DNA of 64,000 bases from Sphingomonas immobilis (GCF_030580995.1 NZ_JAUQSZ010000003.1:186001-250000); one strand, 5' to 3'. Positions 25,045-34,405 are shown, numbered from the stretch's first letter. The notes: generated by a model from the sequence alone, not told the origin. Numbers and translations are program-made.

Positions 25045-25554
25045 TCAGACGATCGTCAGCGCCGCTCGCCGCCGTGTCGTATATTCCCGCGCATTGGCCT
25101 CGCCAATGTCTCGAGCCTCCTCGCAATCGCGGTACCCATAGCCGAACATGGGCACGATCCCGAATTGCTCGACCTCCCAGTCGCGGCGGGCATCCTCCTC
25201 GTCATCGCTTTCGTGATCATTGGCCGGCCGGGTCGCCGCGTAGGTCTCATAGCCGACATTCGAGAAGGTGAGATCATACGCGTCGGCGGCAGGATCGAAC
25301 GGCGGCTTGCTCCGAGAGACGCCGATATCGTGCACTTGATGTTGATGCGGCATACGCAGCTTTACGACCTCGCGGACGCCCTGATGCTCGTCGAACGTGG
25401 CGTCGACACCCTCTTCCGTCACACGATAGATACCGCATCGCTCGCCAGTGCGGGCCTCGACAATCTCGCCGTGGCTGAAATCGAAAAACCGCGTGCTCGT
25501 CAGGCTGAGCGGCTCGTCCTCCCAGAGCAGCCAGAAACGTCCCTCGAATTCCAT
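25045..25554 (-). CDS. Uncharacterised LexA-controlled protein
   Basis: 169 residues from the ATG at 25554. A GGAG lies six bases upstream of it and directly against the alternative ATG at 25560. The N-terminal half is strand-rich and aromatic (MEFEGRFWLLWEDEPLSLTS, RFFDFSHGEIVEARTGERCG). The middle is acidic (NDHESDDEEDARRDWEVE). The C-terminus is a basic helix. A GTTC-N7-GTTC box lies 33 bp upstream, which makes it a probable SOS gene like dnaE2 nearby. I recognise no domain. The acidic stretch could mimic DNA or bind a basic partner; that is speculation. Confidence 0.65.
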   Translation of the reverse strand: MEFEGRFWLLWEDEPLSLTSTRFFDFSHGEIVEARTGERCGIYRVTEEGVDATFDEHQGVREVVKLRMPHQHQVHDIGVSRSKPPFDPAADAYDLTFSNVGYETYAATRPANDHESDDEEDARRDWEVEQFGIVPMFGYGYRDCEEARDIGEANAREYTTRRRAALTIV

Positions 25555-25586
25555 TTCCATCTCCGACTCACGAGACAGTGAACATA

Positions 25587-25601
25587 GAACATTTCAGGAA
25601 C
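25587..25601 (-). promoter_or_regulatory. LexA box (SOS operator) for the gene at 25045-25554
   Basis: On the minus strand this is GTTCCTGAAATGTTC, a perfect GTTC-N7-GTTC. A third GAAC (plus strand, 25580-25583) sits three bases from one half-site, so the region has three half-sites in a row. The position 33 bp before the start fits repression of this gene. A match with eight fixed bases is expected once or twice by chance in 64 kb, but rarely in a short upstream gap. Confidence 0.75.
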
Positions 25602-25624
25602 AATGGCGAGTCTGGAGGTGCTGG

Positions 25625-25915
25625 TCAGGACCCATCGCCATCCGGTACGGCGCCCGCAATGCGAAGCTGGCGGACGATGCCGTTAAAGGCTGCCGTACAG
25701 CCCTGCGCCCGGCCGATCGCATTGTCGGTCCCCGCCGCATCCCAGAACATCTCCAGCGGCCAGCGGTCCGGGCAGAAGTGCAACAGACATCGCAGGGCAA
25801 GGCGCACCTCGACCGTCGCCACCGCCGACTGAGTCGAGCGCATCATGGCGGAACGGAGGACACGGACAGAAAGCTCGATGACGATACGCTGGTGTCGCGA
25901 AAGCGAAGCGGGCAC
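25625..25915 (-). CDS. Small protein translated after dnaE2
   Basis: A 96-residue protein with a GTG start two bases after the dnaE2 stop. It contains a convincing core (SAVATVEVRLALRCLLHFCP, DRWPLEMFWDAAGT) with Trp, Cys and Phe at buried-looking positions, and it is not a shadow of another gene. The tight spacing suggests translational coupling and shared LexA control. No family is recognised; a role with DnaE2 is inferred from position. Confidence 0.55.
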   Translation of the reverse strand: MPASLSRHQRIVIELSVRVLRSAMMRSTQSAVATVEVRLALRCLLHFCPDRWPLEMFWDAAGTDNAIGRAQGCTAAFNGIVRQLRIAGAVPDGDGS

Positions 25916-25917
25916 GC

Positions 25918-28900
25918 TCAGTGGAAATCGTGCGATTTGATGCGCACAAGATCCTCGGGATCGGCGCCGCCTGCGAATGGCGGATGATAGAGGTTGTGGG
26001 GCTTCGGGACCCAGCCCGGATCGCCGCGATCGGGTGCTCCGGCATGCGTTGCGCCGTCGCCGCGCCCGGTCCGGTGCGGAAACTGCATCGAGCCGACCTG
26101 GCGCAGCATGTCGGTGCGGTCGACCATGTGATCGACGATGACATGGATGACCTCCCCCTCCTTCTGGAGGCGACCGCGCAGGCTGACCATCGACGACGAC
26201 ATGACGACGCGGCGATACGTCTCGAAGCGGTCGGGCCAGAGGATGCCCTGTGCAACGCCGGTCTCATCCTCGATCGTAATGAACAGCACGCCTTTGGCGC
26301 TGCCGGGCTTCTGCCGCACGAGGATCACGCCGGCGACCTCGACGTGTCGGCCGTCCTTGATGCGGGTCAGATCGGCGCAGGTGCGAATGCCTTCGCGTTC
26401 CAGCCCACCGCGCAGGAACGAAACAGGATGTGCGCGCAGCGACAATTGCGTCATCCGATAATCCTCAACCACCTCGCGTCCATCGGTCATCGGAACCAGG
26501 ACAACCGCCGGCTCGAGCCCTTCCGGGCTGAAGCCCGCCTCGCGCGCGTCGGCGGCGGCGAACAGCGGCAGCGGCGCCTCACCCAGACCTTTCACCCGCC
26601 ACAGGCCCTGCCGCCGATCGTCACCGAGCGCGTGGAATACATCGGCCTCGGCCAGCCGTTCGATCGCGGCGCGCGGAACCTCGGCACGGCGCCAGACCTC
26701 CTCGGCCGAGCCGTACGGCAGGTCGCGGCGCGCGGACACGATCGCCGCGCCATGCAGATTGGCGAGCCCGCGAATCTGCCCGAACCCGAGGCGCACCGCG
26801 CGATACGGCCCATCGGTCGGCTCCAGCGTGCAATCCCAGCGGCTCCGGTTCACGCAGATCGGCCGCACCTCGACGCCGTGGCGCTCGGCATCCTGAACGA
26901 TCTGCGCGGGCGCATAGAAGCCCATCGGCTGCGCGTTGAGGAGGGCTGCACAGAAGACGTCGGGATGATGATGCTTCATCCACGAGCTGGCATAGGCAAT
27001 CTTGGCGAACGAGGCGGCATGGCTCTCGGGAAAGCCATAGCTCCCGAAGCCCTCGATCTGCTTGAAGGTGCGCTCGGCGAAGTCCTTAGGATAGCCGCGC
27101 TCGACCATGCCGCCGACAAGCTTGTCGTAGAAATGGCTGACGCCGCCCGTCAGCTTGAAGGTCGACATCGCGCGCCGGAGCTGATCGGCCTCCGCAGGCG
27201 TGAACCCGGCGCCGACGATCGCAACCTTCATCGCCTGCTCCTGGAACAGCGGCACGCCGAGGGTCTTTTCGAGCACGGCGCGCAGTTCGGGCTTGGGATA
27301 TTCCGGACGTTCCCTGCCCTCGCGTCGCCTAAGATAGGGGTGGACCATGTCGCCCTGGATCGGACCCGGCCGCACGATCGCCACCTCGATGACGAGGTCA
27401 TAGAAGCGCGTCGGCTTCATGCGGGGCAGCATCGACATCTGCGCGCGGCTTTCGATCTGGAAGACGCCAAGCGTGTCGGCCTTCTGGATCATCGCATAGA
27501 CGTCCGGATCGTCGTCCTGCAGGTCGGCCATCGTGACGCGGATGCCCTTGTCCGCCTCGAGCATGTTGAAGGCGCGGTTCATGCAGCCGAGCATGCCAAG
27601 GCCCAGTACGTCGACCTTCATGAACTTCAAGGCGTCGATATCGTCCTTGTCCCATTCGATCACCTGGCGGTCGGCCATGGCGGCTGGCTCGATCGGCACC
27701 AGATCGTCAAGCCGGGCTTCGGTCAGCACGAACCCGCCGGGGTGCTGAGACAGATGGCGCGGCGTGCCGATCAGCCGACTGGCGAGGTCGAGTGCCAGTC
27801 GCAGTCGCCGGTCGCCGAGGTTGAGGTTGAGTTCCTTCGCCTGTTTCTCGCCGACGCCTTCCGCCGACCAGCCCCAGACCAGGCCCGATAGCGACGCGGT
27901 CAGATCCTCGGGCAGGCCGAGCGCCTTGCCGACCTCGCGGATCGCGCCGCGCGCGCGGTAGCGCGTGACGACCGCGGTCAGCGCCGAGCGGTCGCGGCCA
28001 TAGGTCTCATAGATCCACTGAATGATCTCCTCACGCCGTTCATGCTCGAAATCGACGTCGATATCGGGCGGCTCGGGGCGCTCGCCGGAGACGAAGCGCT
28101 CGAACAGCAATTCATGGCGGATGGGATCAATCGAGGTGATGCCGAGCACGAAGCAGACACAGCTGTTCGCGGCCGACCCGCGCCCCTGGCACAATATCCC
28201 GCGCCGCCGCGCCTCGTTGACGATGGCATGTACCGTCAGGAAATAGGGGGCGTAAGCAAGCTTGCCGATCAGCGCGAGCTCGTGGGTGATCTGGTCGGCG
28301 TGCGCCTGCGGCACACCGTCCGGAAACATTCGCTCGGCGGCTTCGCGCGACAGCTTTTCGAGCGCTTCCTGCGCGCTTAATCCGTCCAACACGCGCTCGT
28401 GCGGATATTGATAGCTCAGTTCGCCGAGATCGAAGCTGCACAGCCGGGCGATATCGGCGGTCGCGCGGATCGCGTCGGGAAAGTCCGCGAAGCGGCGCTC
28501 CATCTCTTCGGGCGATTTCAGGTGGCGATCGCCGTGGCGTTCGCGCCGATAGCCGAGCCGGTCAATCGTCGTCCCTTCGCGGATCGCGGTGACGACATCC
28601 TGCAAGAGCCGCGCCTCGGGCGCGTGATAGAGCACATCTCCGGTCGCGACCGCGCGCACCCCCGCCTTGCGCGCCTGCGCGGCCAAGGCATGCAGGCGCA
28701 CCATATCCTCGGGGCGCCGACGGAGCGCCAGCGCGAGATGCCCGCGCCGCCCGAAGACCTCGCGCAGCGCCCCAAGGTCGTGATCCAGCCGATCGTCGGC
28801 CAAATCGGGCAGCAACGTCGCGACCAGTCCGTCGGCATGATGCGCCACATCCGCCCAGCTCAGCTCGCACCCACCCTTGCCTGCCCTTGCCTTGCCGACG

Positions 28901-29181
28901 GTCAGCAGCCGCGTCAGTCGCGACCAGGCCGCGCGGTCGGTCGGATGCAGGAGCAATTGTCGGCCGTCGTCGAGCACGATGCGGGCGCCGGGGATCAGCC
29001 GAACGCCGGTCGCCTTCTGTCCCTGCCAGGCACGCACCATGCCGGCGACGCTGCCGAGATCCGTGACGCCAAGCGCGCCGTGACCGAGCAGCGCGGCCGC
29101 CGAAAACAGCTCTTCGGGCGAGGACGCGCCGTGCAGAAACGAGAAATGCGTGGTGACGTGAAGCTCGACATAGGTGGACAC
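25918..29181 (-). CDS. dnaE2: Error-prone DNA polymerase III alpha subunit DnaE2 (ImuC)
   Basis: A 1087-residue C-family polymerase with a GTG start. The N-terminal PHP domain begins [20 protein letters not shown]. The catalytic centre is [18 protein letters not shown], with the Asp residues intact, followed by HPGGFVLT. Fingers and helix-hairpin-helix regions follow, then an OB-fold near the end ([20 protein letters not shown]). The length is slightly below the replicative DnaE, as usual for DnaE2. It performs lesion bypass with ImuA and ImuB, encoded 1.4 kb further along on the same strand. A LexA box lies 36 bp upstream. Confidence 0.95.
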   Translation of the reverse strand: MSTYVELHVTTHFSFLHGASSPEELFSAAALLGHGALGVTDLGSVAGMVRAWQGQKATGVRLIPGARIVLDDGRQLLLHPTDRAAWSRLTRLLTVGKARAGKGGCELSWADVAHHADGLVATLLPDLADDRLDHDLGALREVFGRRGHLALALRRRPEDMVRLHALAAQARKAGVRAVATGDVLYHAPEARLLQDVVTAIREGTTIDRLGYRRERHGDRHLKSPEEMERRFADFPDAIRATADIARLCSFDLGELSYQYPHERVLDGLSAQEALEKLSREAAERMFPDGVPQAHADQITHELALIGKLAYAPYFLTVHAIVNEARRRGILCQGRGSAANSCVCFVLGITSIDPIRHELLFERFVSGERPEPPDIDVDFEHERREEIIQWIYETYGRDRSALTAVVTRYRARGAIREVGKALGLPEDLTASLSGLVWGWSAEGVGEKQAKELNLNLGDRRLRLALDLASRLIGTPRHLSQHPGGFVLTEARLDDLVPIEPAAMADRQVIEWDKDDIDALKFMKVDVLGLGMLGCMNRAFNMLEADKGIRVTMADLQDDDPDVYAMIQKADTLGVFQIESRAQMSMLPRMKPTRFYDLVIEVAIVRPGPIQGDMVHPYLRRREGRERPEYPKPELRAVLEKTLGVPLFQEQAMKVAIVGAGFTPAEADQLRRAMSTFKLTGGVSHFYDKLVGGMVERGYPKDFAERTFKQIEGFGSYGFPESHAASFAKIAYASSWMKHHHPDVFCAALLNAQPMGFYAPAQIVQDAERHGVEVRPICVNRSRWDCTLEPTDGPYRAVRLGFGQIRGLANLHGAAIVSARRDLPYGSAEEVWRRAEVPRAAIERLAEADVFHALGDDRRQGLWRVKGLGEAPLPLFAAADAREAGFSPEGLEPAVVLVPMTDGREVVEDYRMTQLSLRAHPVSFLRGGLEREGIRTCADLTRIKDGRHVEVAGVILVRQKPGSAKGVLFITIEDETGVAQGILWPDRFETYRRVVMSSSMVSLRGRLQKEGEVIHVIVDHMVDRTDMLRQVGSMQFPHRTGRGDGATHAGAPDRGDPGWVPKPHNLYHPPFAGGADPEDLVRIKSHDFH

Positions 29182-29216
29182 GGGTGACGCCTGACGCCGT
29201 TGCCGGCCGATTCGAT

Positions 29217-29231
29217 GTTCGCTCTATGTTC
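29217..29231 (-). promoter_or_regulatory. LexA box (SOS operator) of dnaE2
   Basis: GTTCGCTCTATGTTC on the plus strand is a perfect GTTC-N7-GTTC. It lies 36 bp before the dnaE2 start and shares CTATGTTC with the box at 34488-34502. DnaE2 is a known SOS gene in alphaproteobacteria, which supports the call. Confidence 0.85.
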
Positions 29232-29426
29232 CAATGTGCGCGGGCCAGCGTCAACCCGCCAAAGCCGTGTACCGCCGTCCATGCCTGCAGCCGCTGCCGC
29301 TCTTTGCGTGAGCCTCCGGAGGCGAAAGATCCGGCGCTCCCTCTCAGGCAGCCCGAGGAATGGATAATCGACGTGATGTCGATCAGCTTCGCGCAACTAT
29401 CGGTGGCCGCCGATCATTTGCGTCGC

Positions 29427-29666
29427 ATGAGCCGATATTATTTTCACGTTTTCAATGACGAGGAAACCCGTGATGACGAGGGACAGGAGTTCCCCGACGT
29501 TGCGGCGGCGCACGCGCGGGCACGCTATGAGGTGCAACGCCTTGCTGCACATTCGATCACCGAACATGGGCATCTTGTCCTGCACCACCGCATCGAGGTC
29601 GAGGACCAGGACGGGAATTGGATCGCCACGGTCCAGTTCGGCGATGTCGTCGAGATCCGACAGTAA
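29427..29666 (+). CDS. DUF6894-like small protein
   Basis: 79 residues from the ATG at 29427. The opening SRYYFHVFNDEETRDDEGQE and the following helix (VAAAHARARYEVQRLAA) are typical of a small family common in sphingomonads and rhizobia. The domain is a short strand-helix-strand fold. The start codon has no strong ribosome site; an ATG at 29376 is an alternative. A second member lies at 58050-58322. Function unknown. Confidence 0.65.
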   Translation: MSRYYFHVFNDEETRDDEGQEFPDVAAAHARARYEVQRLAAHSITEHGHLVLHHRIEVEDQDGNWIATVQFGDVVEIRQ

Positions 29667-29672
29667 ACCGTC

Positions 29673-30407
29673 TCAACCCGCCTCCTCTAAATGCAGATAG
29701 CGGGGATCGAACTGGCCGATCGTACAGAGTCGCTTCCAGTCGAGGATTGTGACGCGCTTAGGTTTCACGTCGACGGCGCCCGCTTCGCGCAGCACGCGGA
29801 GCATCCGGTTGACATGCACCGGCGTCAGGCCGGTCGCATCGCCGAGTTGGGCCTGCGTCAGCGGCCAGTCGAATGCGCGGCCGTCACGGCACTCGCCGAT
29901 GCCGAAGCGACAGGAGAGTTCAGCGAGCAGATGTGCGACGCGCGCGTCCGCCGACAAACGCCCGAGCACCAGCGCCCATTCGGACAGGATGGCGGCGTCC
30001 ACCACACAGTCGCGCCAAAAGGCTTCGGCGAGCGCGGGATGCCGCCGCGCGAGGTCGCGGATGTTCGCATGTGCGACGCGGTAAATGGTGCATTCGCCGA
30101 TGCTCTGCAGCGCGGTCGCGGCCTTGGGCAGTGCGACCGAATGCAGATCCGCCATGTCGCCGGGAATATGAAGCGCCGTAATCTGCCGCTCACCGCTTCG
30201 CGCCTGTCCGAACCGCCCGGCCATGCCCTCGACGATCAGACAGGCCCGGTCGACATGCTCCCCCAAATTCACGAAATCACGGTTCGATTTGACGAAGACG
30301 AGATTGCCCGGAAGCGCCAGAACCGCGGCACGTTCCTCCTCATTCAGGTCGGACCGCAGCGTGAGGCGGTCCAGCCACAGGGCCAGCCCTGTGTTTTCAT
30401 CCGGCAT
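29673..30407 (-). CDS. Crp/Fnr-family transcriptional regulator
   Basis: A 244-residue protein. The ATG at 30407 is chosen because GGGGAAA lies just before it. The N-terminal cyclic-nucleotide-binding-like domain (about 20-135; LVFVKSNRDFVNLGEH, ALHIPGDMADLHSV) lacks the cysteines of the Fnr iron-sulfur group. The C-terminal winged HTH is clear (LTQAQLGDATGLTPVHVNRM). This subtype commonly occurs in alphaproteobacteria with unknown effectors. It lies between dnaE2 and imuB on the same strand, but has its own gaps on both sides. Confidence 0.85.
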   Translation of the reverse strand: MPDENTGLALWLDRLTLRSDLNEEERAAVLALPGNLVFVKSNRDFVNLGEHVDRACLIVEGMAGRFGQARSGERQITALHIPGDMADLHSVALPKAATALQSIGECTIYRVAHANIRDLARRHPALAEAFWRDCVVDAAILSEWALVLGRLSADARVAHLLAELSCRFGIGECRDGRAFDWPLTQAQLGDATGLTPVHVNRMLRVLREAGAVDVKPKRVTILDWKRLCTIGQFDPRYLHLEEAG

Positions 30408-30576
30408 GATATTTCCCCGTTTCAACCGCACGCGGCGTCTGACGCGCCCCGTTGCGGGCAGATGAACCCCATGACCGGCGAAATCCTCGCCGATTTTCGT
30501 CTAACTCGCGGCACGTTTCTTGGCTCCATCACCGCTTCTCGCGCGCAATCCTTTGCGCATGACAGGGCCCCTTTGG

Positions 30577-32334
30577 TCAACCGAAGGCGCCGTGCATCCA
30601 CCACGACAGGTCGCCAGTCTCCGACTGAATCCCGTCGCCGCGCCGGAAAACCCAGAACCGACGCCCTTCGCGATCCTCGACCCGAAAATAATCGCGCACC
30701 GCCCAGATTTCCGCGTCGCGCACCCACCACTCGCCGTGAATCCGTTCGGGACCGTCGCCTGCCACGATCTCGTGCAGCGTCCCGCGCCATTCGAACCGGC
30801 GCGGTGGATGGTCCGGAAGCAAGGCGATCACGCGCGACAAGGGTTCGGGCCGGGCGAGCATGCGCACCGGCCGGAGCCAGCGCGGCCATCCCGCCACGGT
30901 CTCAAGCGCTGATACCTGTACGACCGCCCGCTCCGGGACGTCGCTCTCGAGCGGTGCCGCCTTGAACAGCGCGCGGTGACCGATCCGGCCAGCGAGCTGG
31001 TCGATGAGCGGCGCGACATCGACATGCCGGTCTTCGCCCGTCAGCACTGTAGCCAGAGTTTCGGCACCGAGTGGCTCGGCCAGTCGCGCGATCAGGCGTC
31101 CCGCCTCGATCCCCATCCCCGGATCCACCGCCTCGAGGCGCAGATGCAGCAGCCGGGCGAGGTGCCGCCCATCGCGGCTCGCCCGCGCCAGTCCGACCTG
31201 GACGTGCTGCTCGCTACCATCGATACGGAAGAGCGTCAGCACCAGCCGACGCGCCCCCAGACCTTCCGCGCGAAGCTGTCCGGCCAGATCGCCCGCAAGA
31301 TCCGTCATCACCTGCGTGATCGCCTCGAGCGTGCCGATCGGCTCCAGCAACCGGCACTCCGCGGTCGGCGTGGCGAACGGCACCACGCCTTCGATCGGCT
31401 CCGCGACGCGTCCGATCGCCTGGTCGAGGCGTTCGATCGCGCCGCGCCCGAGCCGTCGCGCAAGCGGTCCGCGCGGCAGCGGCAAGAGATCGACGACCCG
31501 CTCCAGGCCGAAGCGCCGCGCCGCCGTCAGCGCCGCATCCTCCAGCCGCAGCGCTGCGACCGGCAGCGGCGCGATCGCCTCGACCGCAAGACCGGGCGGG
31601 ATGATGGTGATGGCCTCGCCGGAATGGCGCGCCAAAGCGTGCGCCGCGCCGACAGTATCGGAGATCGCGATATGTGCGGTCAGATGAAGACGCGCGAGGA
31701 ACGCCACCAGCCTGCGGCAGAAGACGGCTTCACCGCCGAACAGATGTGTCGTGCCAGCGAGGTCGAGCAGCAGGCCGTCCGGTGGCGCGGCTGCGGCGGT
31801 CGGGGTCCAGTGCCGGACGCCGTGCAAAGCGAGCCGCTCAAGCGCCGCCCTGTCGCGCGCGGGATCGGCCTCTTCCACCTCGAGGTCGGCGTATAGCGCG
31901 CGCGCCTGCGCAATCGGCATGCCAGGCAGGAGACCGGCCGCGAGCGCGTCCGCGCTCGCAGCATAGATCGTATCGCGCTGGCCCTGGCGGATCGACAGGA
32001 CAAAAGGCGCGCTCGCGGGTGCGCTGTCGGGCACCGCGCGGGATGCAGGCGCGCCGCCATCGTCGGCCCGCACGCCACGGAACGGATGGACCGCCGCTTC
32101 GGACCGGCGCCCCATCTCGCGATATGGCGGCTGACGATGCGCCGCCACGTCTCCGGACTGGGCCCAGCGCGCGCCCGGCCGCCAGTGCCCGCCGCGCGGG
32201 ACCGAACACGCGCCCGGATCGTCGTCGACGGGGAGCGCCGGCCCGGCCCTGCCGTCAGGCGGCGTGTGCGCGGCGCCCCGCCCCAACCGCTCGATCGGCA
32301 GATGCGGCAGGAAGACCGAGGCGACCCTGCGCAT
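30577..32334 (-). CDS. imuB: ImuB, Y-family polymerase-like mutasome subunit
   Basis: A 585-residue Y-family protein. The start (RRVASVFLPHLPIERLG) corresponds to the first catalytic strand, but the metal-binding Asp pair of active Y-family enzymes is absent, as is typical of ImuB, which acts as an adaptor. The palm and thumb are recognisable (PDGLLLDLAGTTHLFGGEA, RFGLERVVDLLPLPRGPLAR). The C-terminal part (from about 420) has a little-finger-like region and an extended tail ending in WWMHGAFG. It links ImuA, DnaE2 and the beta clamp. Its first 80 bases overlap imuA. Confidence 0.9.
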   Translation of the reverse strand: MRRVASVFLPHLPIERLGRGAAHTPPDGRAGPALPVDDDPGACSVPRGGHWRPGARWAQSGDVAAHRQPPYREMGRRSEAAVHPFRGVRADDGGAPASRAVPDSAPASAPFVLSIRQGQRDTIYAASADALAAGLLPGMPIAQARALYADLEVEEADPARDRAALERLALHGVRHWTPTAAAAPPDGLLLDLAGTTHLFGGEAVFCRRLVAFLARLHLTAHIAISDTVGAAHALARHSGEAITIIPPGLAVEAIAPLPVAALRLEDAALTAARRFGLERVVDLLPLPRGPLARRLGRGAIERLDQAIGRVAEPIEGVVPFATPTAECRLLEPIGTLEAITQVMTDLAGDLAGQLRAEGLGARRLVLTLFRIDGSEQHVQVGLARASRDGRHLARLLHLRLEAVDPGMGIEAGRLIARLAEPLGAETLATVLTGEDRHVDVAPLIDQLAGRIGHRALFKAAPLESDVPERAVVQVSALETVAGWPRWLRPVRMLARPEPLSRVIALLPDHPPRRFEWRGTLHEIVAGDGPERIHGEWWVRDAEIWAVRDYFRVEDREGRRFWVFRRGDGIQSETGDLSWWMHGAFG

Positions 32335-33010
32335 CGCAGCCCTCCAGTGTCAGGGTGAAAGGCGCGCCATTTCGCTGGCGGACGAGATCGACACGCCAGT
32401 GCGCTCGCCCGACGCCGGGCATACTGAGCGGCGTCGATGATGCACATCCGATCCGCCAGCGCGTCGCGGCGGCCGAGGGCGCATCGAGCGGATTTGCATC
32501 GCGTCGGCGCCACCGGCGCATCAGCAATGCGGTGCGGCCGCCATCGGCGGCGGCAAGCTGGAGGCGCCGCGTCGCCGTCATGTCCGCGCGGCACACTTCG
32601 CCGACGACCGCGCCGAACGACCCGTCGCGCAAGGCATCCTCCATCACGGCGAGCACGTCGCGATCCTCACGCGCTTGCGCGAACACCACCCGGTCGGGAA
32701 TCAGGCCTGCCTGTTCCAGTCCCGGCGCGTAGAGATCGAAACGCGTGAGCGCCCACAAGATCGGCAGAGACGGCACTGCACGGGCGGCAATGCCGGTCGT
32801 GAACAGCGTCGCGGCGGCATCTTCGGTAAGCGCCGTGCCCGCGGCGGTGATTTCATGCAGGCTACCGGTCGCGATTCCGCCATCTGCCAGGCGGCGGTCG
32901 AGTTCGCCGACGCCGAAGGTCACTGCCCCGCGCGCGCGGCCCGGCGTCTCCAGCGCCGCGATATGCCGGCGCAGATCGTCGACGGTGGCAAGGCTGCCGG
33001 TCGCATTCAT
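32255..33010 (-). CDS. imuA: ImuA, RecA-like mutasome subunit
   Basis: A 251-residue protein with the reduced RecA/SulA-like core of ImuA: GAVTFGVGELDRRLADGGIATGS at the N-terminus, LPILWALTRFDLYAPGLEQA in the middle. It has no complete Walker A motif. The ATG overlaps the AlkB-like stop (ATGA), and its end overlaps imuB by 80 bp, so translation of the operon is tightly coupled. It is required with ImuB for DnaE2-dependent mutagenesis in related bacteria. Confidence 0.88.
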   Translation of the reverse strand: MNATGSLATVDDLRRHIAALETPGRARGAVTFGVGELDRRLADGGIATGSLHEITAAGTALTEDAAATLFTTGIAARAVPSLPILWALTRFDLYAPGLEQAGLIPDRVVFAQAREDRDVLAVMEDALRDGSFGAVVGEVCRADMTATRRLQLAAADGGRTALLMRRWRRRDANPLDAPSAAATRWRIGCASSTPLSMPGVGRAHWRVDLVRQRNGAPFTLTLEGCDAQGRLGLPAASADRAVGAGRRAHAA

Positions 33011-33597
33011 CGCGGATCAGGGGCCCGAACGCCGTCCGCCATCGACCGGAAGGTGATGGACCAGCGTGTCTGCGTCATCTCGACGATACTGTGTTCCCAG
33101 ATGTGGCGCGCCTCGCCGCTGAGACGATAGAGCGCGCGCGGCTCGAGGGGTGCCGAGCGGCGCTCGAAATGGCCGGGCTTTCGGCGCCGCAGCCGGAGGA
33201 TCGCGGGTGCACCGAGCGAGAGACCGACGACGTGTTCATAGACCGGGCGATCGCGGTGCCATCCTATTCCGGCACCAGGATCGTAGCGGATGACCAGCGC
33301 CTGCACGAGTGCCTCGGGTGCAAGTCTGGCAAAGGCCGCGGCGCGCGCGCGGATCGGGAGCAGCCAGTCCGGAAGCGGATCGGCCGCCTCGACGCGACCG
33401 CGCGCGAAATCATAGCCGACCCCGAAGGATGCGGTCAGCCGCTTCCCGAGCCAGCGTTGAAACCTGAACGGTTCGAGCGCGCAGGCGTCGATTTGCGTGA
33501 TCAAAGCGCGCTCCTGTTCCGGCGTCACGATCTCCGAGACGCTCTCGAATCCCGGCACGACGGCAAGGCCGAACAGATCGCGGGTCATCGCGTTCAC
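33007..33597 (-). CDS. AlkB-like 2-oxoglutarate/Fe(II) dioxygenase
   Basis: A 196-residue protein with the AlkB fold. The Fe(II) ligands are visible as H-x-D in IGWHRDRPVYEHV and a distal His in SGEARHIWEHSI. The 2-oxoglutarate-binding Arg lies in TRWSITFR. LVIRYDPGAGIGWH is the usual lead-in. It probably demethylates alkylated DNA or RNA bases. The GTG start overlaps the upstream stop (GTGA); an ATG three codons on is an alternative. Its position between the 94-residue gene and imuA joins direct damage reversal to lesion bypass. Confidence 0.88.
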   Translation of the reverse strand: MNAMTRDLFGLAVVPGFESVSEIVTPEQERALITQIDACALEPFRFQRWLGKRLTASFGVGYDFARGRVEAADPLPDWLLPIRARAAAFARLAPEALVQALVIRYDPGAGIGWHRDRPVYEHVVGLSLGAPAILRLRRRKPGHFERRSAPLEPRALYRLSGEARHIWEHSIVEMTQTRWSITFRSMADGVRAPDPR

Positions 33598-33878
33598 CAG
33601 GGAATCTCCGCGACGAAATCGGCCAGGTCGCCGAACGTTACGTCGTCGAACCCGGGCTCGTCGCCGAGCGCGATCAAGGGCGCGACCGCCGCCGCCGCGA
33701 GCAGATCTTCCTGACGATGTCGCGCTTGCGGATTCCGCGCCTCCCAGCGGCGCAGCGCCGCGATACGGGACGCGACCGCTCTGGAGGCGTCATCCACCAG
33801 CATTTGCGTCACCGTCACGGTCGGTGTTGCCGGCGCGTCGGCATCCCGGGCCCTAATTCGATGGTCGTTGTTCGTCAT
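33594..33878 (-). CDS. Small protein of the SOS imu operon
   Basis: A 94-residue protein with AAGGCGAG before the ATG. A disordered basic N-terminus is followed by a helical region (QMLVDDASRAVASRIAALRR, RQEDLLAAAAVAPLIALGD) and an acidic end (TFGDLADFVAEIPW). It starts 14 bp after the degenerate SRAP gene and its stop overlaps the AlkB-like gene start, so it is part of the operon. No family is recognised. Confidence 0.6.
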   Translation of the reverse strand: MTNNDHRIRARDADAPATPTVTVTQMLVDDASRAVASRIAALRRWEARNPQARHRQEDLLAAAAVAPLIALGDEPGFDDVTFGDLADFVAEIPW

Positions 33879-33892
33879 CTCGCCTTACTCCC

Positions 33893-34405
33893 TTACAGCG
33901 CCAGCGCGGGCTGGGCGGCGAGAGCGTCATCGTCCCACAGTTCGGCCTTGAAGGTGCCTGTCGGCAGGGCGCGCAGTATCTCGGTTTCGGGCACCAGAGC
34001 GTCCAGCCAGTCCATCCGCCGGTCGCGGTGGACGACCACCATCTGACGCTCGGCGTAAGCTCGCACATCGTCGTTGCTATCGATCGTCAGCGTCGCATAG
34101 GCGCTCGACCATCTCGGCCTCGCCGGTCGCCAGATGCCTGCGAGGTAGAACCAGTCGCCATCGACGCGAGTAAAACGATAGCGCTGCCCACGGCGTGTAT
34201 GGAAGAATTCGGAAGCCGGCACGAGGCAGCGGTTCGTCGGAAATGTCCGGCCTTCCGCACGAACTGCCTCGAACGGTCGTTCCTGCGGCCAGGCAGGCTC
34301 GAGCCCCCAGATCAGATTGACCATCTCCACGCGCAGGTCGCGCCCGCGCCGGATCACGGCACCGGGATTGCCAATCCTGTCGGCATGCGTTGTCCTGTTC
34401 GCCAT
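33893..34405 (-). CDS. Degenerate SRAP-like protein, first gene of the imu operon
   Basis: 170 residues from the ATG at 34405. It aligns with the SRAP gene at 34535 over most of its length: FPTNRCLVPASEFF against FDENRCLILADGFYEF, and FYLAGIWRP against FAIAGIYRR. It lacks the N-terminal 35 residues with the catalytic Cys2. In place of the active-site Asn it has Ala (AVRAEGRTF), and in place of the active-site His it has Ala (AYAERQMVVV against PYHDRQIVVL). The Glu is kept. It should not form the thiazolidine crosslink to abasic DNA. It may bind DNA or a partner without catalysis. Confidence 0.75.
   Translation of the reverse strand: MANRTTHADRIGNPGAVIRRGRDLRVEMVNLIWGLEPAWPQERPFEAVRAEGRTFPTNRCLVPASEFFHTRRGQRYRFTRVDGDWFYLAGIWRPARPRWSSAYATLTIDSNDDVRAYAERQMVVVHRDRRMDWLDALVPETEILRALPTGTFKAELWDDDALAAQPALAL

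Noticed and set aside
25921..27891. 656-codon plus-strand frame opposite dnaE2
   Set aside because: It is the antisense shadow of a GC-rich polymerase gene; it is rich in Arg, His and Leu and shows no domain.
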